Shown here one piece after another: positions 48,835-59,183 of a stretch of 64,000 nt of DNA. A program made the translations under genes and the position numbers. How positions within the stretch are numbered: the stretch's first letter is position 1; each line of letters starts with the position of its first letter. This DNA comes from Geminocystis sp. NIES-3708 (GTDB taxonomy: Bacteria; Cyanobacteriota; Cyanobacteriia; Cyanobacteriales; Cyanobacteriaceae), in contig NZ_AP014815.1 of the NCBI RefSeq assembly GCF_001548095.1, positions 3,223,656 through 3,287,655 of the forward strand, given 5' to 3'. A model generated the notes under the pieces. It searched no databases. It was not told where the DNA came from and saw only the letters and a list, made by a program, of their open reading frames with translations.

Positions 48835-50082
48835 ATGAATTTATTAATTATAAGTAATGGCCACGGTGAAGATTTAATTGCTATAAAGATTATAAACCAG
48901 TTACGACAAATTAATCCGCAAATTTCTATTACTTGTTTACCAATGGTAGGGGAAGGATATGCTTATGTTAGAGAAAATATATCTTTTATTGCCCCTGTAA
49001 AGAAAATGCCTTCTGGTGGTTTTATTTATATGGATAATAAGCAATTGTGGCGAGATATAAATAACGGTTTAATTAGTTTAACTTTGACTCAATTTAAAGC
49101 GGTAAAATTATGGGCAAAAAATGATGGTTATATTTTAGCAGTAGGAGATATTTTACCTCTTTTATGTGCATGGTTAAGTGGTGCAAAATATAGTTTTATT
49201 GGTACAGCGAAGTCAGAATATTATTTAAGAAATGAAGATGCTTGGTTAGAGAATATCTCGAAAATTGATCGTTATTTTGGTTCAATATATTATCCTTGGG
49301 AAAGATGGTTGATGAAAAATAACCGTTGTTTTGGAGTTTTTCCCAGAGATTCAATTACGGCTCAAAGTTTACAAGAGGATAATATCTGTGCCTATGATTT
49401 AGGTAATCCGATGATGGATGATTTAACAATTTCTTCATTGCCTTCAGATAATGAAGATTCTTTGAAAATTTTACTCTTACCTGGTTCAAGATTACCAGAA
49501 GCTCTCGATAATTGGCAATTAATACTTCAAGCTGTGGAATCTATTATTGATAGTAAATATCATGATTTAACTTTTGTTGCTGCCATTACACCATCATTAA
49601 GTTTAAGTAAATTTACTGAATTACTAAGTCCTAGACAATGGCAGGAAAATCCATTAAAATCCGTGAATACACCTATTAACGATTCCCAAATAATGGTATT
49701 TACTAAGAAAGGGGTAAAATTAATTTTAAGTCAAAATGCCTATGATCAATGTTTAAATTATTGTGATATGTCTATAGCTATGGCTGGTACAGCAACAGAG
49801 CAATTTGTGGGATTAGGAAAACCTGTTATCGCTTTTCCGGGTAATGGTCCTCAATATAATCAGAAATTCGCCGAAAATCAAGCTCGTTTATTAGGAATTT
49901 CTCTACAATTAGTCAATCATCCTCAAGAAGCAGGAAAAAAAATACAAGATTTATTGTCAACTCCTGATTTATTGCATTCTATTGCCACTAACGGAAAAAA
50001 AAGATTAGGAGAAACAGGTGCTGCTAAAAGAATCGCCGAATTTATCATCAAAAAAATAGATTTGTTAACCGAAAATCGCTAA
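48835..50082 (+). CDS. Lipid-A-disaccharide synthase-related glycosyltransferase
   Basis: 415 aa. GT-B type fold: the start MNLLIISNGHGEDLIAIKII and the region LPGSRLPEALDNW (compare LLPGSR of LpxB), plus MAGTATEQFVGLGKPVIAFPGNGPQ near 320-345. This is the cyanobacterial/plant LpxB-related family rather than LpxB itself, so the acceptor is unknown. No membrane helices. It ends 7 bp before the pentapeptide-repeat gene and is likely cotranscribed with it. Confidence 0.85.
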   Translation: MNLLIISNGHGEDLIAIKIINQLRQINPQISITCLPMVGEGYAYVRENISFIAPVKKMPSGGFIYMDNKQLWRDINNGLISLTLTQFKAVKLWAKNDGYILAVGDILPLLCAWLSGAKYSFIGTAKSEYYLRNEDAWLENISKIDRYFGSIYYPWERWLMKNNRCFGVFPRDSITAQSLQEDNICAYDLGNPMMDDLTISSLPSDNEDSLKILLLPGSRLPEALDNWQLILQAVESIIDSKYHDLTFVAAITPSLSLSKFTELLSPRQWQENPLKSVNTPINDSQIMVFTKKGVKLILSQNAYDQCLNYCDMSIAMAGTATEQFVGLGKPVIAFPGNGPQYNQKFAENQARLLGISLQLVNHPQEAGKKIQDLLSTPDLLHSIATNGKKRLGETGAAKRIAEFIIKKIDLLTENR

Positions 50083-50089
50083 ATTAATT

Positions 50090-50917
50090 ATGGATGTTCA
50101 AGAATTATTAGAAAGATACCATAGAGGAGAAACTAACTTTGAGAAAGTTGATCTTCACGGTCAAATATTAGGTAATATTAATCTGAGTCGTATTAACCTC
50201 AAAGAAGCAGATTTAAGTGATGTTAATTTAGTAGATTGTTCATTATCAGAAGCTAATTTTAAAGAAACAAATCTTACTAATGCTATTATTCGAGGAGATT
50301 TAACAGCAGTTAATTTAATACAAGCGAATCTTCATAAAGCAAATTTAGCTAAATCCAATTTATCGGATTCTAGTTTGCGTAATGCTAATCTGAGTGACAG
50401 TGATTTTAGTTATGCCATTTTAAATTGTAGCTTGTTACACGACACTAATTTAAAAAAAGCAAATCTTAGTCATGCTACCATGATAAACTGTCTCCTGAGT
50501 CGTGCTAATTTAACTGAGGCTAATCTACAAGGTGCTAATTTACAAGGGGCAAACTTGACAAATGCCATTATGATGAATACCAACCTAGAAGGGGCAAATT
50601 TATCCTTAACTCAGATGAATGGTGTTAATGGAGTTGGTATTTATGCTGCCCATGCTAACTTTAGTCATGCCAACTTAAGTGGAGGTAATTTTGTTAAAGG
50701 AGATTTTAATAATGCTAATTTTTATGACAGTATGATGACATGGGGTAGTTTTAAGATGACTAACTTTTCTCATGCTAATTTATCAGAAGCTAAACTCCTA
50801 TGGTCAAATTTTACCAGAGCGAATCTTCAAAAAGCAAATTTAGTTAATACGAATATTAGTCAAACTAATTTTGATCTGGCCAATTTAGAAGATATTATTA
50901 TGACCATTGATAATTAA
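50090..50917 (+). CDS. Pentapeptide repeat protein
   Basis: 275 aa. From about residue 25 to the end nearly every fifth residue follows A(N/D)L-type repeats (ADLSDVNLVDCSLSEANF, ANLTEANLQGANLQGANL), about 45 repeats forming a right-handed quadrilateral beta helix. No signal peptide, so probably cytoplasmic. The first 20 residues (MDVQELLERYHRGETNFEKV) are a common N-terminal cap. The binding partner is unknown. It follows the LpxB-related gene by 7 bp. Confidence 0.93.
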   Translation: MDVQELLERYHRGETNFEKVDLHGQILGNINLSRINLKEADLSDVNLVDCSLSEANFKETNLTNAIIRGDLTAVNLIQANLHKANLAKSNLSDSSLRNANLSDSDFSYAILNCSLLHDTNLKKANLSHATMINCLLSRANLTEANLQGANLQGANLTNAIMMNTNLEGANLSLTQMNGVNGVGIYAAHANFSHANLSGGNFVKGDFNNANFYDSMMTWGSFKMTNFSHANLSEAKLLWSNFTRANLQKANLVNTNISQTNFDLANLEDIIMTIDN

Positions 50918-51057
50918 TATTTATTATCATAATCAAAATTTTCTAATAAAATTAGCCAATGATTATTTTTCTTCACCAATGCTAGAAAATTAAATAAATG
51001 AATTATATAGATAATTTACTAGTAGATGGATTTCAGTTATTTATGAAAAAATAGTCT

Positions 51058-52161
51058 TTATTGACTTACATTTCTGCGATAAACTATACCATTATGACCT
51101 TCTATAAATTTTGGTAATTCTTCATATTTAATAAGCTGAAAATTTTCCATATTATAAGTGCTATAAGTAGTTAAATTTTTGTCATCAAAATTAATATCGA
51201 TAATCGTTATGGTTTTGCGTGGTGCGATCGCGGTATTTAATAATTTTCGAGGTCCTGAACCTAAAGCTCCAGTGTGCAATAATTGTAAATTGCCTTTATA
51301 AGCAGGATAGTAGGCGTGTTGATGTCCGCTAATATAAGTATGTACATTATATTTTTCCAGTAAAGCTCTTAAATTTTCAGCATTACTTAATACTTCTCCA
51401 ACTCTATTTCTACCTTCAGCAACGGCATATAATGGTAAATGTCCTATGATTACTCTCATTTTAGCGTCTTGAGCTTTTTTTGAGGATAGGTTTTTTTCAA
51501 TCCATCTCAATTTATCATTGGGAATATTACTGGTTGAACCATCCCAAGCTAAAAAGAAAATTCCCTGTTGTTCAAAGGTATAATAAAAGGGAAAAAGACT
51601 ATTATCAAGTAACTTAACTTTTGTGTTGTGAGTAGAATTTTGCCAATATTCCATGGCTAAATCTCTTTCTTGTTGAAAAGTAAATTTATAATTATTAATG
51701 GCACCTGAAGCGTCATGGTTACCGATAGTAAAACCAAAAGGAATATTTAATTTTCTTATTGGTTGTGCGATTTGACTGTCAAAAGCCTTCCACATACTGC
51801 GAATTTGTTGAGGTGTTAAAGTAGATTTTTGCCCTGCAATCATATCACCACTGCATAGTATTAGATCTGGTTGCCAAAAAGGGATCATTTTCAAGGCTAA
51901 GTGTACCTCCTTTTCATATTCTGTTGAACCATAGGCACTGTTTAAGTCACTAATAACTAATAATCTAACGTCACCTCTACGAGGTTGAGTAGGCTTATAT
52001 TGATGGATAACTTCTTGAATTTCAGGAGAAAATTTCTTATTAGCTAATACTTGTTGATTGCTTAAATTTTGTCCCAAATATTCAATGATAATAAAGATGA
52101 TTAAAGTTGTTATAGTTAATATTAATAACTTCTGTCTTTTTCTGTTAATTAAATTAAACAT
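51058..52161 (-). CDS. Calcineurin-like metallophosphoesterase, membrane-anchored or secreted
   Basis: 367 aa. An N-terminal helix at about 10-30 acts as anchor or signal. The catalytic motifs are the canonical ones: VISDLN (Asp-x-Asn), GD (SGDMI), GNHD (TIGNHDASG), GHLPLYA and SGHQH. So it is an intact enzyme, unlike the two zinc-island proteins. The substrate is unknown. It starts 8 bp inside the 3' end of holA (52154-52161), so the two are translationally coupled. Confidence 0.88.
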   Translation of the reverse strand: MFNLINRKRQKLLILTITTLIIFIIIEYLGQNLSNQQVLANKKFSPEIQEVIHQYKPTQPRRGDVRLLVISDLNSAYGSTEYEKEVHLALKMIPFWQPDLILCSGDMIAGQKSTLTPQQIRSMWKAFDSQIAQPIRKLNIPFGFTIGNHDASGAINNYKFTFQQERDLAMEYWQNSTHNTKVKLLDNSLFPFYYTFEQQGIFFLAWDGSTSNIPNDKLRWIEKNLSSKKAQDAKMRVIIGHLPLYAVAEGRNRVGEVLSNAENLRALLEKYNVHTYISGHQHAYYPAYKGNLQLLHTGALGSGPRKLLNTAIAPRKTITIIDINFDDKNLTTYSTYNMENFQLIKYEELPKFIEGHNGIVYRRNVSQ

Positions 52162-53128
52162 TACATAGTTCTATAATTTTGGTTTCCAGAGAATTTAAAG
52201 GATCAGCACCTAATTTTAAACTAGCTTCTAATTCTAGTAAAATAGGTAAGCTAGATAATAGTTGTTTTGCTGATCGGTTTTTTATTTCTTGTTTCAAAAA
52301 ATAGATTCTTTTCGGATTGCTTATGTCAGCAGATTCTGCAATTTTTTTGTCATCTTTTTCTCCTAATTCGATCATAGTTTTAATGATCGCCCATGTACGA
52401 AACTGCCCTACTAAAGTAGCTACAATTCTTAATACTGGTTCATTTAAAGTAATTAAATCGTTAACTAATTCTAAGGCATAAGGAATATTTTGACCCAGAA
52501 TTGCCTGTGCTAACTGTAAACTATTTTGAGTACTAACATTGACTAAATTTTTAACTGTTTCTTCATCAATTAGTTGTTGATTATTACCTTGATAAATAGA
52601 TAATTTTTCTAATTCTTGCCATAATAAACGACTATCATTTCCCACACAGTTAGCCAAAATTTTAATCGCCTCTGGAGTTAATCTGACTTGTTTTTCAGCG
52701 GCAACTTCTTCTACTTTTTTAACTAAAATTTCGGTTTGCCAAGGAGAAATTAAAGCAAATTCAACGACTTTTGCATATTTATTGATTAATTTAGTACTTT
52801 TTATTCTCGCATCAGGTTTTTTACTGGTGGTTAGCAAAAAATGAGTTGATTCTGGTATTTGAGGAATTGTGCGTTGTAATTGGGTTAACAATTCTTCCGA
52901 ACAATTTTGACATATATTTGTCTCAAATAGCCATACAAAACGAGAACCGATACCAAAAGCAGGAGTCATGACTTGCATTAAAGCAGAAAGAATAGAATCT
53001 TCTTTGTCTCCTGTAAATTTGTCAAAATTGAACTGAATCCAATTAGGATCAAGGTTATCTTGTTTAAGAGTAGAAATTGCCTGACTCATGGCAAAATCAT
53101 CTTCACCCCAGTATAAATAAATTGGCAT
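52154..53128 (-). CDS. holA: DNA polymerase III delta subunit
   Basis: 324 aa. Clamp-loader subunit that opens the beta clamp. The start MPIYLYWGEDDFAMSQAI and the three-domain layout are typical, with blocks HFLLTTSKKPDARIKSTK and the helical C-terminal collar (from about 210, NSLQLAQAILGQ). Delta lacks a functional P-loop, as here. It overlaps the downstream phosphoesterase by 8 bp. Confidence 0.92.
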   Translation of the reverse strand: MPIYLYWGEDDFAMSQAISTLKQDNLDPNWIQFNFDKFTGDKEDSILSALMQVMTPAFGIGSRFVWLFETNICQNCSEELLTQLQRTIPQIPESTHFLLTTSKKPDARIKSTKLINKYAKVVEFALISPWQTEILVKKVEEVAAEKQVRLTPEAIKILANCVGNDSRLLWQELEKLSIYQGNNQQLIDEETVKNLVNVSTQNSLQLAQAILGQNIPYALELVNDLITLNEPVLRIVATLVGQFRTWAIIKTMIELGEKDDKKIAESADISNPKRIYFLKQEIKNRSAKQLLSSLPILLELEASLKLGADPLNSLETKIIELCNV

Positions 53129-53418
53129 AAATAATTAGTATTGAGAAATTAGTAACTAATTTATTACAAAAATAAATAAGTATTCTTGATAAGGAGTTCG
53201 TTCAGCGACACTTCGTATTAAGATTCAACTCTATTATTCATTATGATTCGACTATATTGCTTTTAATCTCAATATTGTGATTTCATTTATTTAGTGCTGA
53301 TGATAACCCACTTGATTGCTTCTATTTGTTTATAGATACAATTTATGACACAACTTTACTTAGAATTGACAATAAAAAGTTTTTACTTTTATCTTCATTT
53401 CTTGTTGTTAATTCCAAG

Positions 53419-53634
53419 CTAATCTAATATATGACATAAATGTTCTATTTTTTCAAAAGCTTGTTGAGTTGATAGCTTACCATTACCATGCAAACCAGCA
53501 ATATAAGTCACTTCAGATGTAAACTTTTGTAATTTTTGATTAGGAATTAAGCCATTAAAATAGTCTTTGCCGTGATAAGAAGAAATTGGATAGAGAAAGT
53601 CTTGTTTAACTTTTTGAAGAACAATATTGTTCAT
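53419..53634 (-). CDS. Small cyanobacterial protein (DUF7219-like)
   Basis: 71 aa. The pattern KQDFLYPISSYHGKDYFNG … IAGLHGNGKLSTQQAFEKI fits small cyanobacterial proteins that I recall as DUF7219. No signal peptide or membrane segment, function unknown. ATG 53634 is preceded by a purine stretch (GGGGTTAG), not a clear Shine-Dalgarno. It sits alone between holA and the TolC-family gene, with about 290 bp upstream of holA free of genes. Confidence 0.65.
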   Translation of the reverse strand: MNNIVLQKVKQDFLYPISSYHGKDYFNGLIPNQKLQKFTSEVTYIAGLHGNGKLSTQQAFEKIEHLCHILD

Positions 53635-53802
53635 TTTTTCTAACCCCTACACTTATTTATATATTAGACTTAAATTTATCTTAACCTAATCTTAACTTAC
53701 AAAATTTAAGTGTCAACAATAATTAATATCTCAACAGAACAAGAACTCCGAAAAAACATAATCATATTTTGAAAACTGATCGAAGTTCTTCTTTAGTTTT
53801 AT

Positions 53803-55269
53803 TTATCTAATTTCAAAAAGATTATTATCAGGTAAATTACTCACACCTCTTTGTAATTCATTGAGGGATTGATTATATCCAATAATGGCTTGTAAAAAGT
53901 TACCTCTTGCCTCTGTTAAACTTCTCTGAGCATTGATTACATCGGTTTGAGTTCCCACTCCTGCTTGAAATCTTAATCGAGCTAATCGAAGGCTTTCTGT
54001 AGCGGTAATTACTGCCGTTTCAGTGGTTTTAATATTTTCTTGATTGGCGATCAATGTATTATAAGAATTTTCTACTTGTAAACGAATTTTATTTCTTTGG
54101 TTAGCAAAATTAGTTTCTTCAATCTCAATATTACGAGTTTCTTGATCTGCTCTAGCTTTAGCGATGCCACCGTCATATAATCGCCAACTAATTCTCGCAC
54201 CTGTGTTATAACCATCAGCATAACCAGTGAGGGTACTAAGATTATCAGCAAAGGTGTTAGTAAAATTGTAGTTTGCAAACAAACTTACTTGGGGGCGAGT
54301 GTCTGAAAGGGCGATTTGCCTATCTTGATTACTAATCTCTCGTCTTACCAATAACTGTTCCAATTCAGCCCTATTTTTATAAGCCATAACAATACTTTCT
54401 TCCAAAGAATATTCCCATGTTCCATTTTCTTTAATTTCATCTGCCGCCGTTAATTCTACATTTTGCCCAACACTTAAGACTTCCGCTAATCTTCTTCTGG
54501 AATTACGTTGTTCTGCGATCGCCCTTGTTAAAGCTTGATTTGCATTGGCTAAATCTACTTCTGCTTGTAAAACATCAAATTTCGTACCTAATCCTGCTTG
54601 TTCTAATAATTGAGCATCTCTTAAAGTTTGGGAAAAATCTTCAATGGCTGCTTGGGCGATGGCTACTTGAGCATCCCTATTTTGTAACTCATAATAAGTA
54701 TTACTAGCATTAAAACGAGTTTCTTCGGAAATTCTTTCCACATCTAATTTACTAAGATAAACTTCTCGACGAGATCGCTCAATGGTGGCATTTCTCCGTC
54801 CACCATTATAAAGCTCGTAACCTACTTCCAATTGCCCGATTAATAAAGTTCTATTTCTACTAATAAAAGTCTCTTGTGCGGATGGAACATCATCTGCCCG
54901 TTGATTAAATTCTAAATTTCCATCAAGAGTAGGTAATTGAGCCGCTAAAGAAGCTCTTAAACCATCTTCCGACCTTTGCAATACGAGCCTAGCCGCTTGT
55001 AATTCCTTATTATTTTTTAAAGCAATTTCAATAGCCTGTTCTAATGTGATAGATTGTTCTTTTTCGATGTTAACCTCTTTAGGTTTGGTCGGGAAAAGCA
55101 AGGGATTTGCACTAGAATTAAATTTTGTAGTATTACTAATAGGAGAAGCAGAATTATTTTTGTTCATTAATTGATTATTGTTCGCCTCCTGAGCAAAGGA
55201 CGGACTAATCGAACTTAAGCCTAAATATAAGGAGGTAAAGAGAAAAGAAAAACTTTTTTGATAAGACAT
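53803..55269 (-). CDS. TolC family outer-membrane efflux protein
   Basis: 488 aa. A signal peptide at 1-26 (SPSFA|QEA) is followed by two repeated helical hairpins plus strands: EQAIEIALKNNKELQAARLVL in repeat 1 and EESIVMAYKNRAELEQLLVR in repeat 2, with the paired SYELYNGGRRNATI/SWRLYDGGIAKARA beta segments of the TolC barrel. It forms the trimeric exit duct for RND/ABC efflux and type I secretion. The partner pump is not encoded nearby. Confidence 0.93.
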   Translation of the reverse strand: MSYQKSFSFLFTSLYLGLSSISPSFAQEANNNQLMNKNNSASPISNTTKFNSSANPLLFPTKPKEVNIEKEQSITLEQAIEIALKNNKELQAARLVLQRSEDGLRASLAAQLPTLDGNLEFNQRADDVPSAQETFISRNRTLLIGQLEVGYELYNGGRRNATIERSRREVYLSKLDVERISEETRFNASNTYYELQNRDAQVAIAQAAIEDFSQTLRDAQLLEQAGLGTKFDVLQAEVDLANANQALTRAIAEQRNSRRRLAEVLSVGQNVELTAADEIKENGTWEYSLEESIVMAYKNRAELEQLLVRREISNQDRQIALSDTRPQVSLFANYNFTNTFADNLSTLTGYADGYNTGARISWRLYDGGIAKARADQETRNIEIEETNFANQRNKIRLQVENSYNTLIANQENIKTTETAVITATESLRLARLRFQAGVGTQTDVINAQRSLTEARGNFLQAIIGYNQSLNELQRGVSNLPDNNLFEIR

Positions 55270-55565
55270 TTGTATAATATAAAGGTTACTTTCAGATAGT
55301 TATTATAATTTATTTACTGAAAAATCTTGACAATACTTTTGTGATTAATTGTATTTGTAAGTATCGTATTTCTCCTACTTTTGAAAAAAAAGTATATAGA
55401 AAAAAATGATCCTTCTTTTTATTATTCACAAATATTAGAAAATTTAGTTAGAAATTGACTATTTATTTTAATGTGAGTCACGCTCGTTTTATCATAAAAT
55501 TCTAATGACAGATAATATTATTAACTGTCAACCTGTAAAAACTAGCAAATAGTTATTGACATATT

Positions 55566-57155
55566 ATGGCTCTTGGCTACCTTGCCTTAGTGCTACACGC
55601 ACATTTACCTTTCGTTCGCCATCCAGAAAGTGATTATGTCTTAGAAGAAGAGTGGTTGTATGAAGCAATCACCGAAACTTATATACCGTTAATCCACGTT
55701 TTTGAAGGATTAAAACGAGATGGAGTCGATTTTAAAATAACCATGAGTATGACACCCCCTTTAGTGTCTATGCTCAAAGATAAATTATTACAAGAAAGAT
55801 ATAACGAACATTTAGAAAAATTACAAGAATTACTAGAAAAAGAAATTGAACATAATGAGCATAATGGGCATATTAAATATCTTGCCGAATATTATGCTCA
55901 GGAATTCAAAGAAATTCGTCAAACATGGGAAAGATATAAAGGTGATTTAGTCACTGCTTTTAAGCATTTTCAAGATAGTAATAACGTTGAAATTATTACC
56001 TGCGGTGCAACTCATGGTTATTTACCCTTGATGAAGATGTATCCTCAAGCGGTATGGGCACAAATCGAAGTTGCCTGTCAAAGTTATGAAGAAAATTTTG
56101 GTATTCGTCCTCGTGGAATCTGGTTGCCCGAATGTGCCTATTATGAAGGTTTAGAAAGAATGTTAGCCGATGCTGGTTTACGATACTTTCTAACCGATGG
56201 TCATGGTTTACTCTATGCCCGTCCACGTCCTCGTTTTGGCACTTATGCTCCCATTTTTACTGAACCTGGGGTAGCAGTTTTTGGTCGTGATCATGAATCT
56301 TCTCAACAAGTTTGGTCATCAGAAGTAGGTTATCCGGGTGATCCTGTATATCGTGAATTTTATAAGGATTTAGGCTGGGAAGCTGATTACGACTATATTA
56401 AACCCTATATTATGCCCAACGGTCAACGGAAAAATGTTGGGATTAAATATCATAAAATTACTAGCCGTCAAGCTGGTTTATCGGATAAAGCTCTTTATGA
56501 TCCTTATTGGGCAAGGGAAAAAGCCGCAGAACACGCAGGAAACTTTTTATATAACCGAGTACAGCAAGTTCAACACTTAGCAGGAATGATGCAAAGAGAG
56601 CCTCTTGTGGTTTCACCCTATGATGCTGAATTATACGGACATTGGTGGTATGAAGGACCTCAATTTATTGATTTTCTGTTCCGTAAAGCTTGGTTCGATC
56701 AAGATTCCCTTTATATGATTCATTTAGCTGATTATTTAAAAGGACATCCTACTCAACAAGTAGCGATTCCCTCTCAATCAAGTTGGGGTTATAAAGGCTT
56801 CCATGAATATTGGTTAAATCATACCAATGCGTGGGTTTATCCTCATCTTCATAAAGGGGCTGAAAAAATGATTCATTTAGCAACCATTGAACCTGCCGAT
56901 GAATTACAATTACGGGCTTTAAATCAAGCTGCAAGGGAACTATTATTGGCACAGTCTTCTGATTGGGCATTTATCATGCGTACAGGAACAATGGTACCTT
57001 ATGCAGTAAGGCGAACAAAAAGTCATTTGCTAAGATTAAATAAACTTTATGAGGAGATTCTAGCAGAGAAAATTGATTCTGGTTGGTTAACACAAGTAGA
57101 GGAGATTGATAATATTTTCCCAGAAATTGATTATAGGGTCTATCGCCCACTTTAA
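55566..57155 (+). CDS. 1,4-alpha-glucan branching enzyme, GH57 family
   Basis: 529 aa. Forms alpha-1,6 branches in glycogen. GH57 regions are visible: HAHLPFVRHP at 11-20, GATHGYLPLM at about 147, the nucleophile Glu189 in GIWLPECAYYEG, and the acid/base Asp in SPYDAELYGHWWYEG (about 352), followed by the C-terminal helical domain ending EIDYRVYRPL. The length fits the Thermus-type branching enzyme. ATG 55566. Confidence 0.92.
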   Translation: MALGYLALVLHAHLPFVRHPESDYVLEEEWLYEAITETYIPLIHVFEGLKRDGVDFKITMSMTPPLVSMLKDKLLQERYNEHLEKLQELLEKEIEHNEHNGHIKYLAEYYAQEFKEIRQTWERYKGDLVTAFKHFQDSNNVEIITCGATHGYLPLMKMYPQAVWAQIEVACQSYEENFGIRPRGIWLPECAYYEGLERMLADAGLRYFLTDGHGLLYARPRPRFGTYAPIFTEPGVAVFGRDHESSQQVWSSEVGYPGDPVYREFYKDLGWEADYDYIKPYIMPNGQRKNVGIKYHKITSRQAGLSDKALYDPYWAREKAAEHAGNFLYNRVQQVQHLAGMMQREPLVVSPYDAELYGHWWYEGPQFIDFLFRKAWFDQDSLYMIHLADYLKGHPTQQVAIPSQSSWGYKGFHEYWLNHTNAWVYPHLHKGAEKMIHLATIEPADELQLRALNQAARELLLAQSSDWAFIMRTGTMVPYAVRRTKSHLLRLNKLYEEILAEKIDSGWLTQVEEIDNIFPEIDYRVYRPL

Positions 57156-57242
57156 TTGAAGAAAACAAGAGAAGGAGACTAGAAGACTAATGTTCTATTT
57201 CCTTCTTTGATTAAAAAATTTTGTCCAATTATTATTAAACTT

Positions 57243-57695
57243 ATGACTGAAGAAACTAAGGTAACAGAAACCGTAAATAAATCCGCAGAAATAAAAGCTA
57301 AACCTCCTAAAAAAGAGAAGCCTCCAGCTTTAGAAGATAAACCTTTTACCGAATTTATAGAGCAACATTTTATCCCTACTCTCAAAACTGCGTTAGAAAA
57401 ACAGGGGTTAGAAAATGTATCATTAGAGTTGAAAAAAGGAGAAATTGCTATGACAGGTTTTGAATCTAATCCTGAGTGTTGGCAACTGTGGGGTAATCTT
57501 AAAAATCGTCAATTTTCTCTTTACTTCTTAAATGAAGATATAAATGGACAAAAAGCCTTTTCTTGCAGTACCGATGGTCAAAAACCCAGTACTCTTGAAT
57601 CTTTTATGATTGATGAGCGCAAAGCAACTCTTGATTTGATGGTTTTATTTCTGCTTAAGCGTTTAAATGGTCAAAAATGGTTAGCTAGAAATTAA
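57243..57695 (+). CDS. DUF2996 domain protein
   Basis: 150 aa from ATG 57243; the frame opens at TTG 57207 but the extension is not conserved-looking. Residues 1-30 are Lys/Pro/Glu-rich (EKPPALEDKPF), probably disordered; the DUF2996 core (about 33-150) contains FTEFIEQHFIPTLKTALEKQ and FSCSTDGQKPSTLESFMIDE. It is a cyanobacterial/plastid family reported near photosystem assembly, with no proven activity. It follows the branching-enzyme gene by about 90 bp. Confidence 0.85.
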   Translation: MTEETKVTETVNKSAEIKAKPPKKEKPPALEDKPFTEFIEQHFIPTLKTALEKQGLENVSLELKKGEIAMTGFESNPECWQLWGNLKNRQFSLYFLNEDINGQKAFSCSTDGQKPSTLESFMIDERKATLDLMVLFLLKRLNGQKWLARN

Positions 57696-58009
57696 TCAAT
57701 AGTCAATAGTTATTTATTTCAACAATAAAGAATCTAAGAAAGATCAAGGTAAGACAGAATACGGAAACGGGGTGAAAAAAAACATCCCTATCTCTCTATT
57801 TTGTCTTTGAAAATCATTCCAAGAGTTGCCGTTGCTTTCCCTCCTAACCACATTCAAAAATCCCTATTTATTTATTCATAGTAACAATCTGTATATCACC
57901 CTATTATCAAGAGTCTGTCGTTTATTGTTTTTATAGTTCATTACTCTTTTTTTCATCTAAATATTGAGTTATATTGAAAATAGCTTTTAGATTGCGGAGA
58001 ATGGAATTT
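57696..58009. other. 314-bp region upstream of pilT
   Basis: AT-rich with no ORF; contains the pilT ribosome binding site GGAGA at 57996-58000. No clear promoter. Confidence 0.5.
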
Positions 58010-59116
58010 ATGGAATTAATGATCGAAGACTTAATGGAGCAGTTAGTCGAATTAGGTGGCTCTGATATGCACATTCAAGCAGGGGCACCTGTTTATTTTC
58101 GCATCAGTGGTAAACTTACTCCTATTGGTGAAGATCCATTGACTCCTCAAGAGTGTCAAAAACTAATTTTTAGTATGTTAAATAACACTCAGCGTAAAAC
58201 CCTTGAGCAAGAATGGGAGCTAGATTGTTCTTATGGAGTTAAAGGTTTAGCTCGATTTCGGGTTAATGTCTATAAAGAAAGAGGTTGTTATGCGGCTTGT
58301 TTAAGAGCTTTATCTTCTAAAATTCCTAACTTTGATCAATTGGGTTTACCTGATATTGTCAAGGAAATGACTGATCGTCCTCGAGGTTTAATTCTTGTAA
58401 CAGGACCTACTGGATCTGGTAAAACAACAACTTTAGCCGCAATGTTAGATTTAATTAATCGTACTCGTGCCGAACATATCTTAACTGTAGAAGATCCCAT
58501 TGAGTATGTATTTCCTAATGTTAATAGCTTATTTCATCAACGACAAAAAGGAGAAGATACAAAAAGTTTTGCTAATGCATTAAAAGCGGCTTTAAGGGAA
58601 GACCCTGATATTATTCTGGTGGGTGAGATGCGAGATTTAGAAACTATCTCTCTCGCTGTTAGTGCGGCGGAAACAGGACACCTTGTATTCGGAACTCTTC
58701 ACACTAGTTCAGCAGCTGGTACGATAGATCGTATTATTGATGTTTTTCCCTCCGCAGAACAAGGACAAATTCGGGCAATGTTATCTAACTCTTTACTAGC
58801 CGTATTTGCTCAAACTTTGGCTAAGAAGAAAAATCCCAAACCTGGTGAATTTGGACGAGCGATGGCTCAAGAAATTATGATTGTTACTCCAGCGATCGCT
58901 AACTTGATTCGGGAAGCAAAAGCACCTCAGATTTACTCAGCGATTCAAACAGGAGGTAAATTAGGAATGCAAACCATGGAACAAGCCTTAGCAGGTTACG
59001 TAAAAACGGGAACAATTAGTTTAGAAGAAGGATTAGCTAAAAGCAGTAAACCCGATGAATTAAAACGTTTATTAGTTGGTAGTGGTATGGAAGGTACTGC
59101 AACAAAAAAAAGATAA
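58010..59116 (+). CDS. pilT: Type IV pilus retraction ATPase PilT
   Basis: 368 aa from ATG 58010, chosen because GGAGA lies 9 bases upstream; ATG 58001 and a TTG at 57974 stay in frame. Walker A GPTGSGKT, the Asp-box segment ILTVEDPIEYVF, Walker B as DPDIILVGEMRD, and the His-box GHLVFGTLHTSSAAGTIDR are intact. It powers pilus retraction for phototactic motility and DNA uptake. It is followed by pilC; pilB is not next to it, as in some other cyanobacteria. Confidence 0.95.
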   Translation: MELMIEDLMEQLVELGGSDMHIQAGAPVYFRISGKLTPIGEDPLTPQECQKLIFSMLNNTQRKTLEQEWELDCSYGVKGLARFRVNVYKERGCYAACLRALSSKIPNFDQLGLPDIVKEMTDRPRGLILVTGPTGSGKTTTLAAMLDLINRTRAEHILTVEDPIEYVFPNVNSLFHQRQKGEDTKSFANALKAALREDPDIILVGEMRDLETISLAVSAAETGHLVFGTLHTSSAAGTIDRIIDVFPSAEQGQIRAMLSNSLLAVFAQTLAKKKNPKPGEFGRAMAQEIMIVTPAIANLIREAKAPQIYSAIQTGGKLGMQTMEQALAGYVKTGTISLEEGLAKSSKPDELKRLLVGSGMEGTATKKR

Positions 59117-59183
59117 GTAATAAATAATAAGTAGTAAGTAGTAGTAATTAATAATTATTCATTGTCAATTTCTATATAAAGAT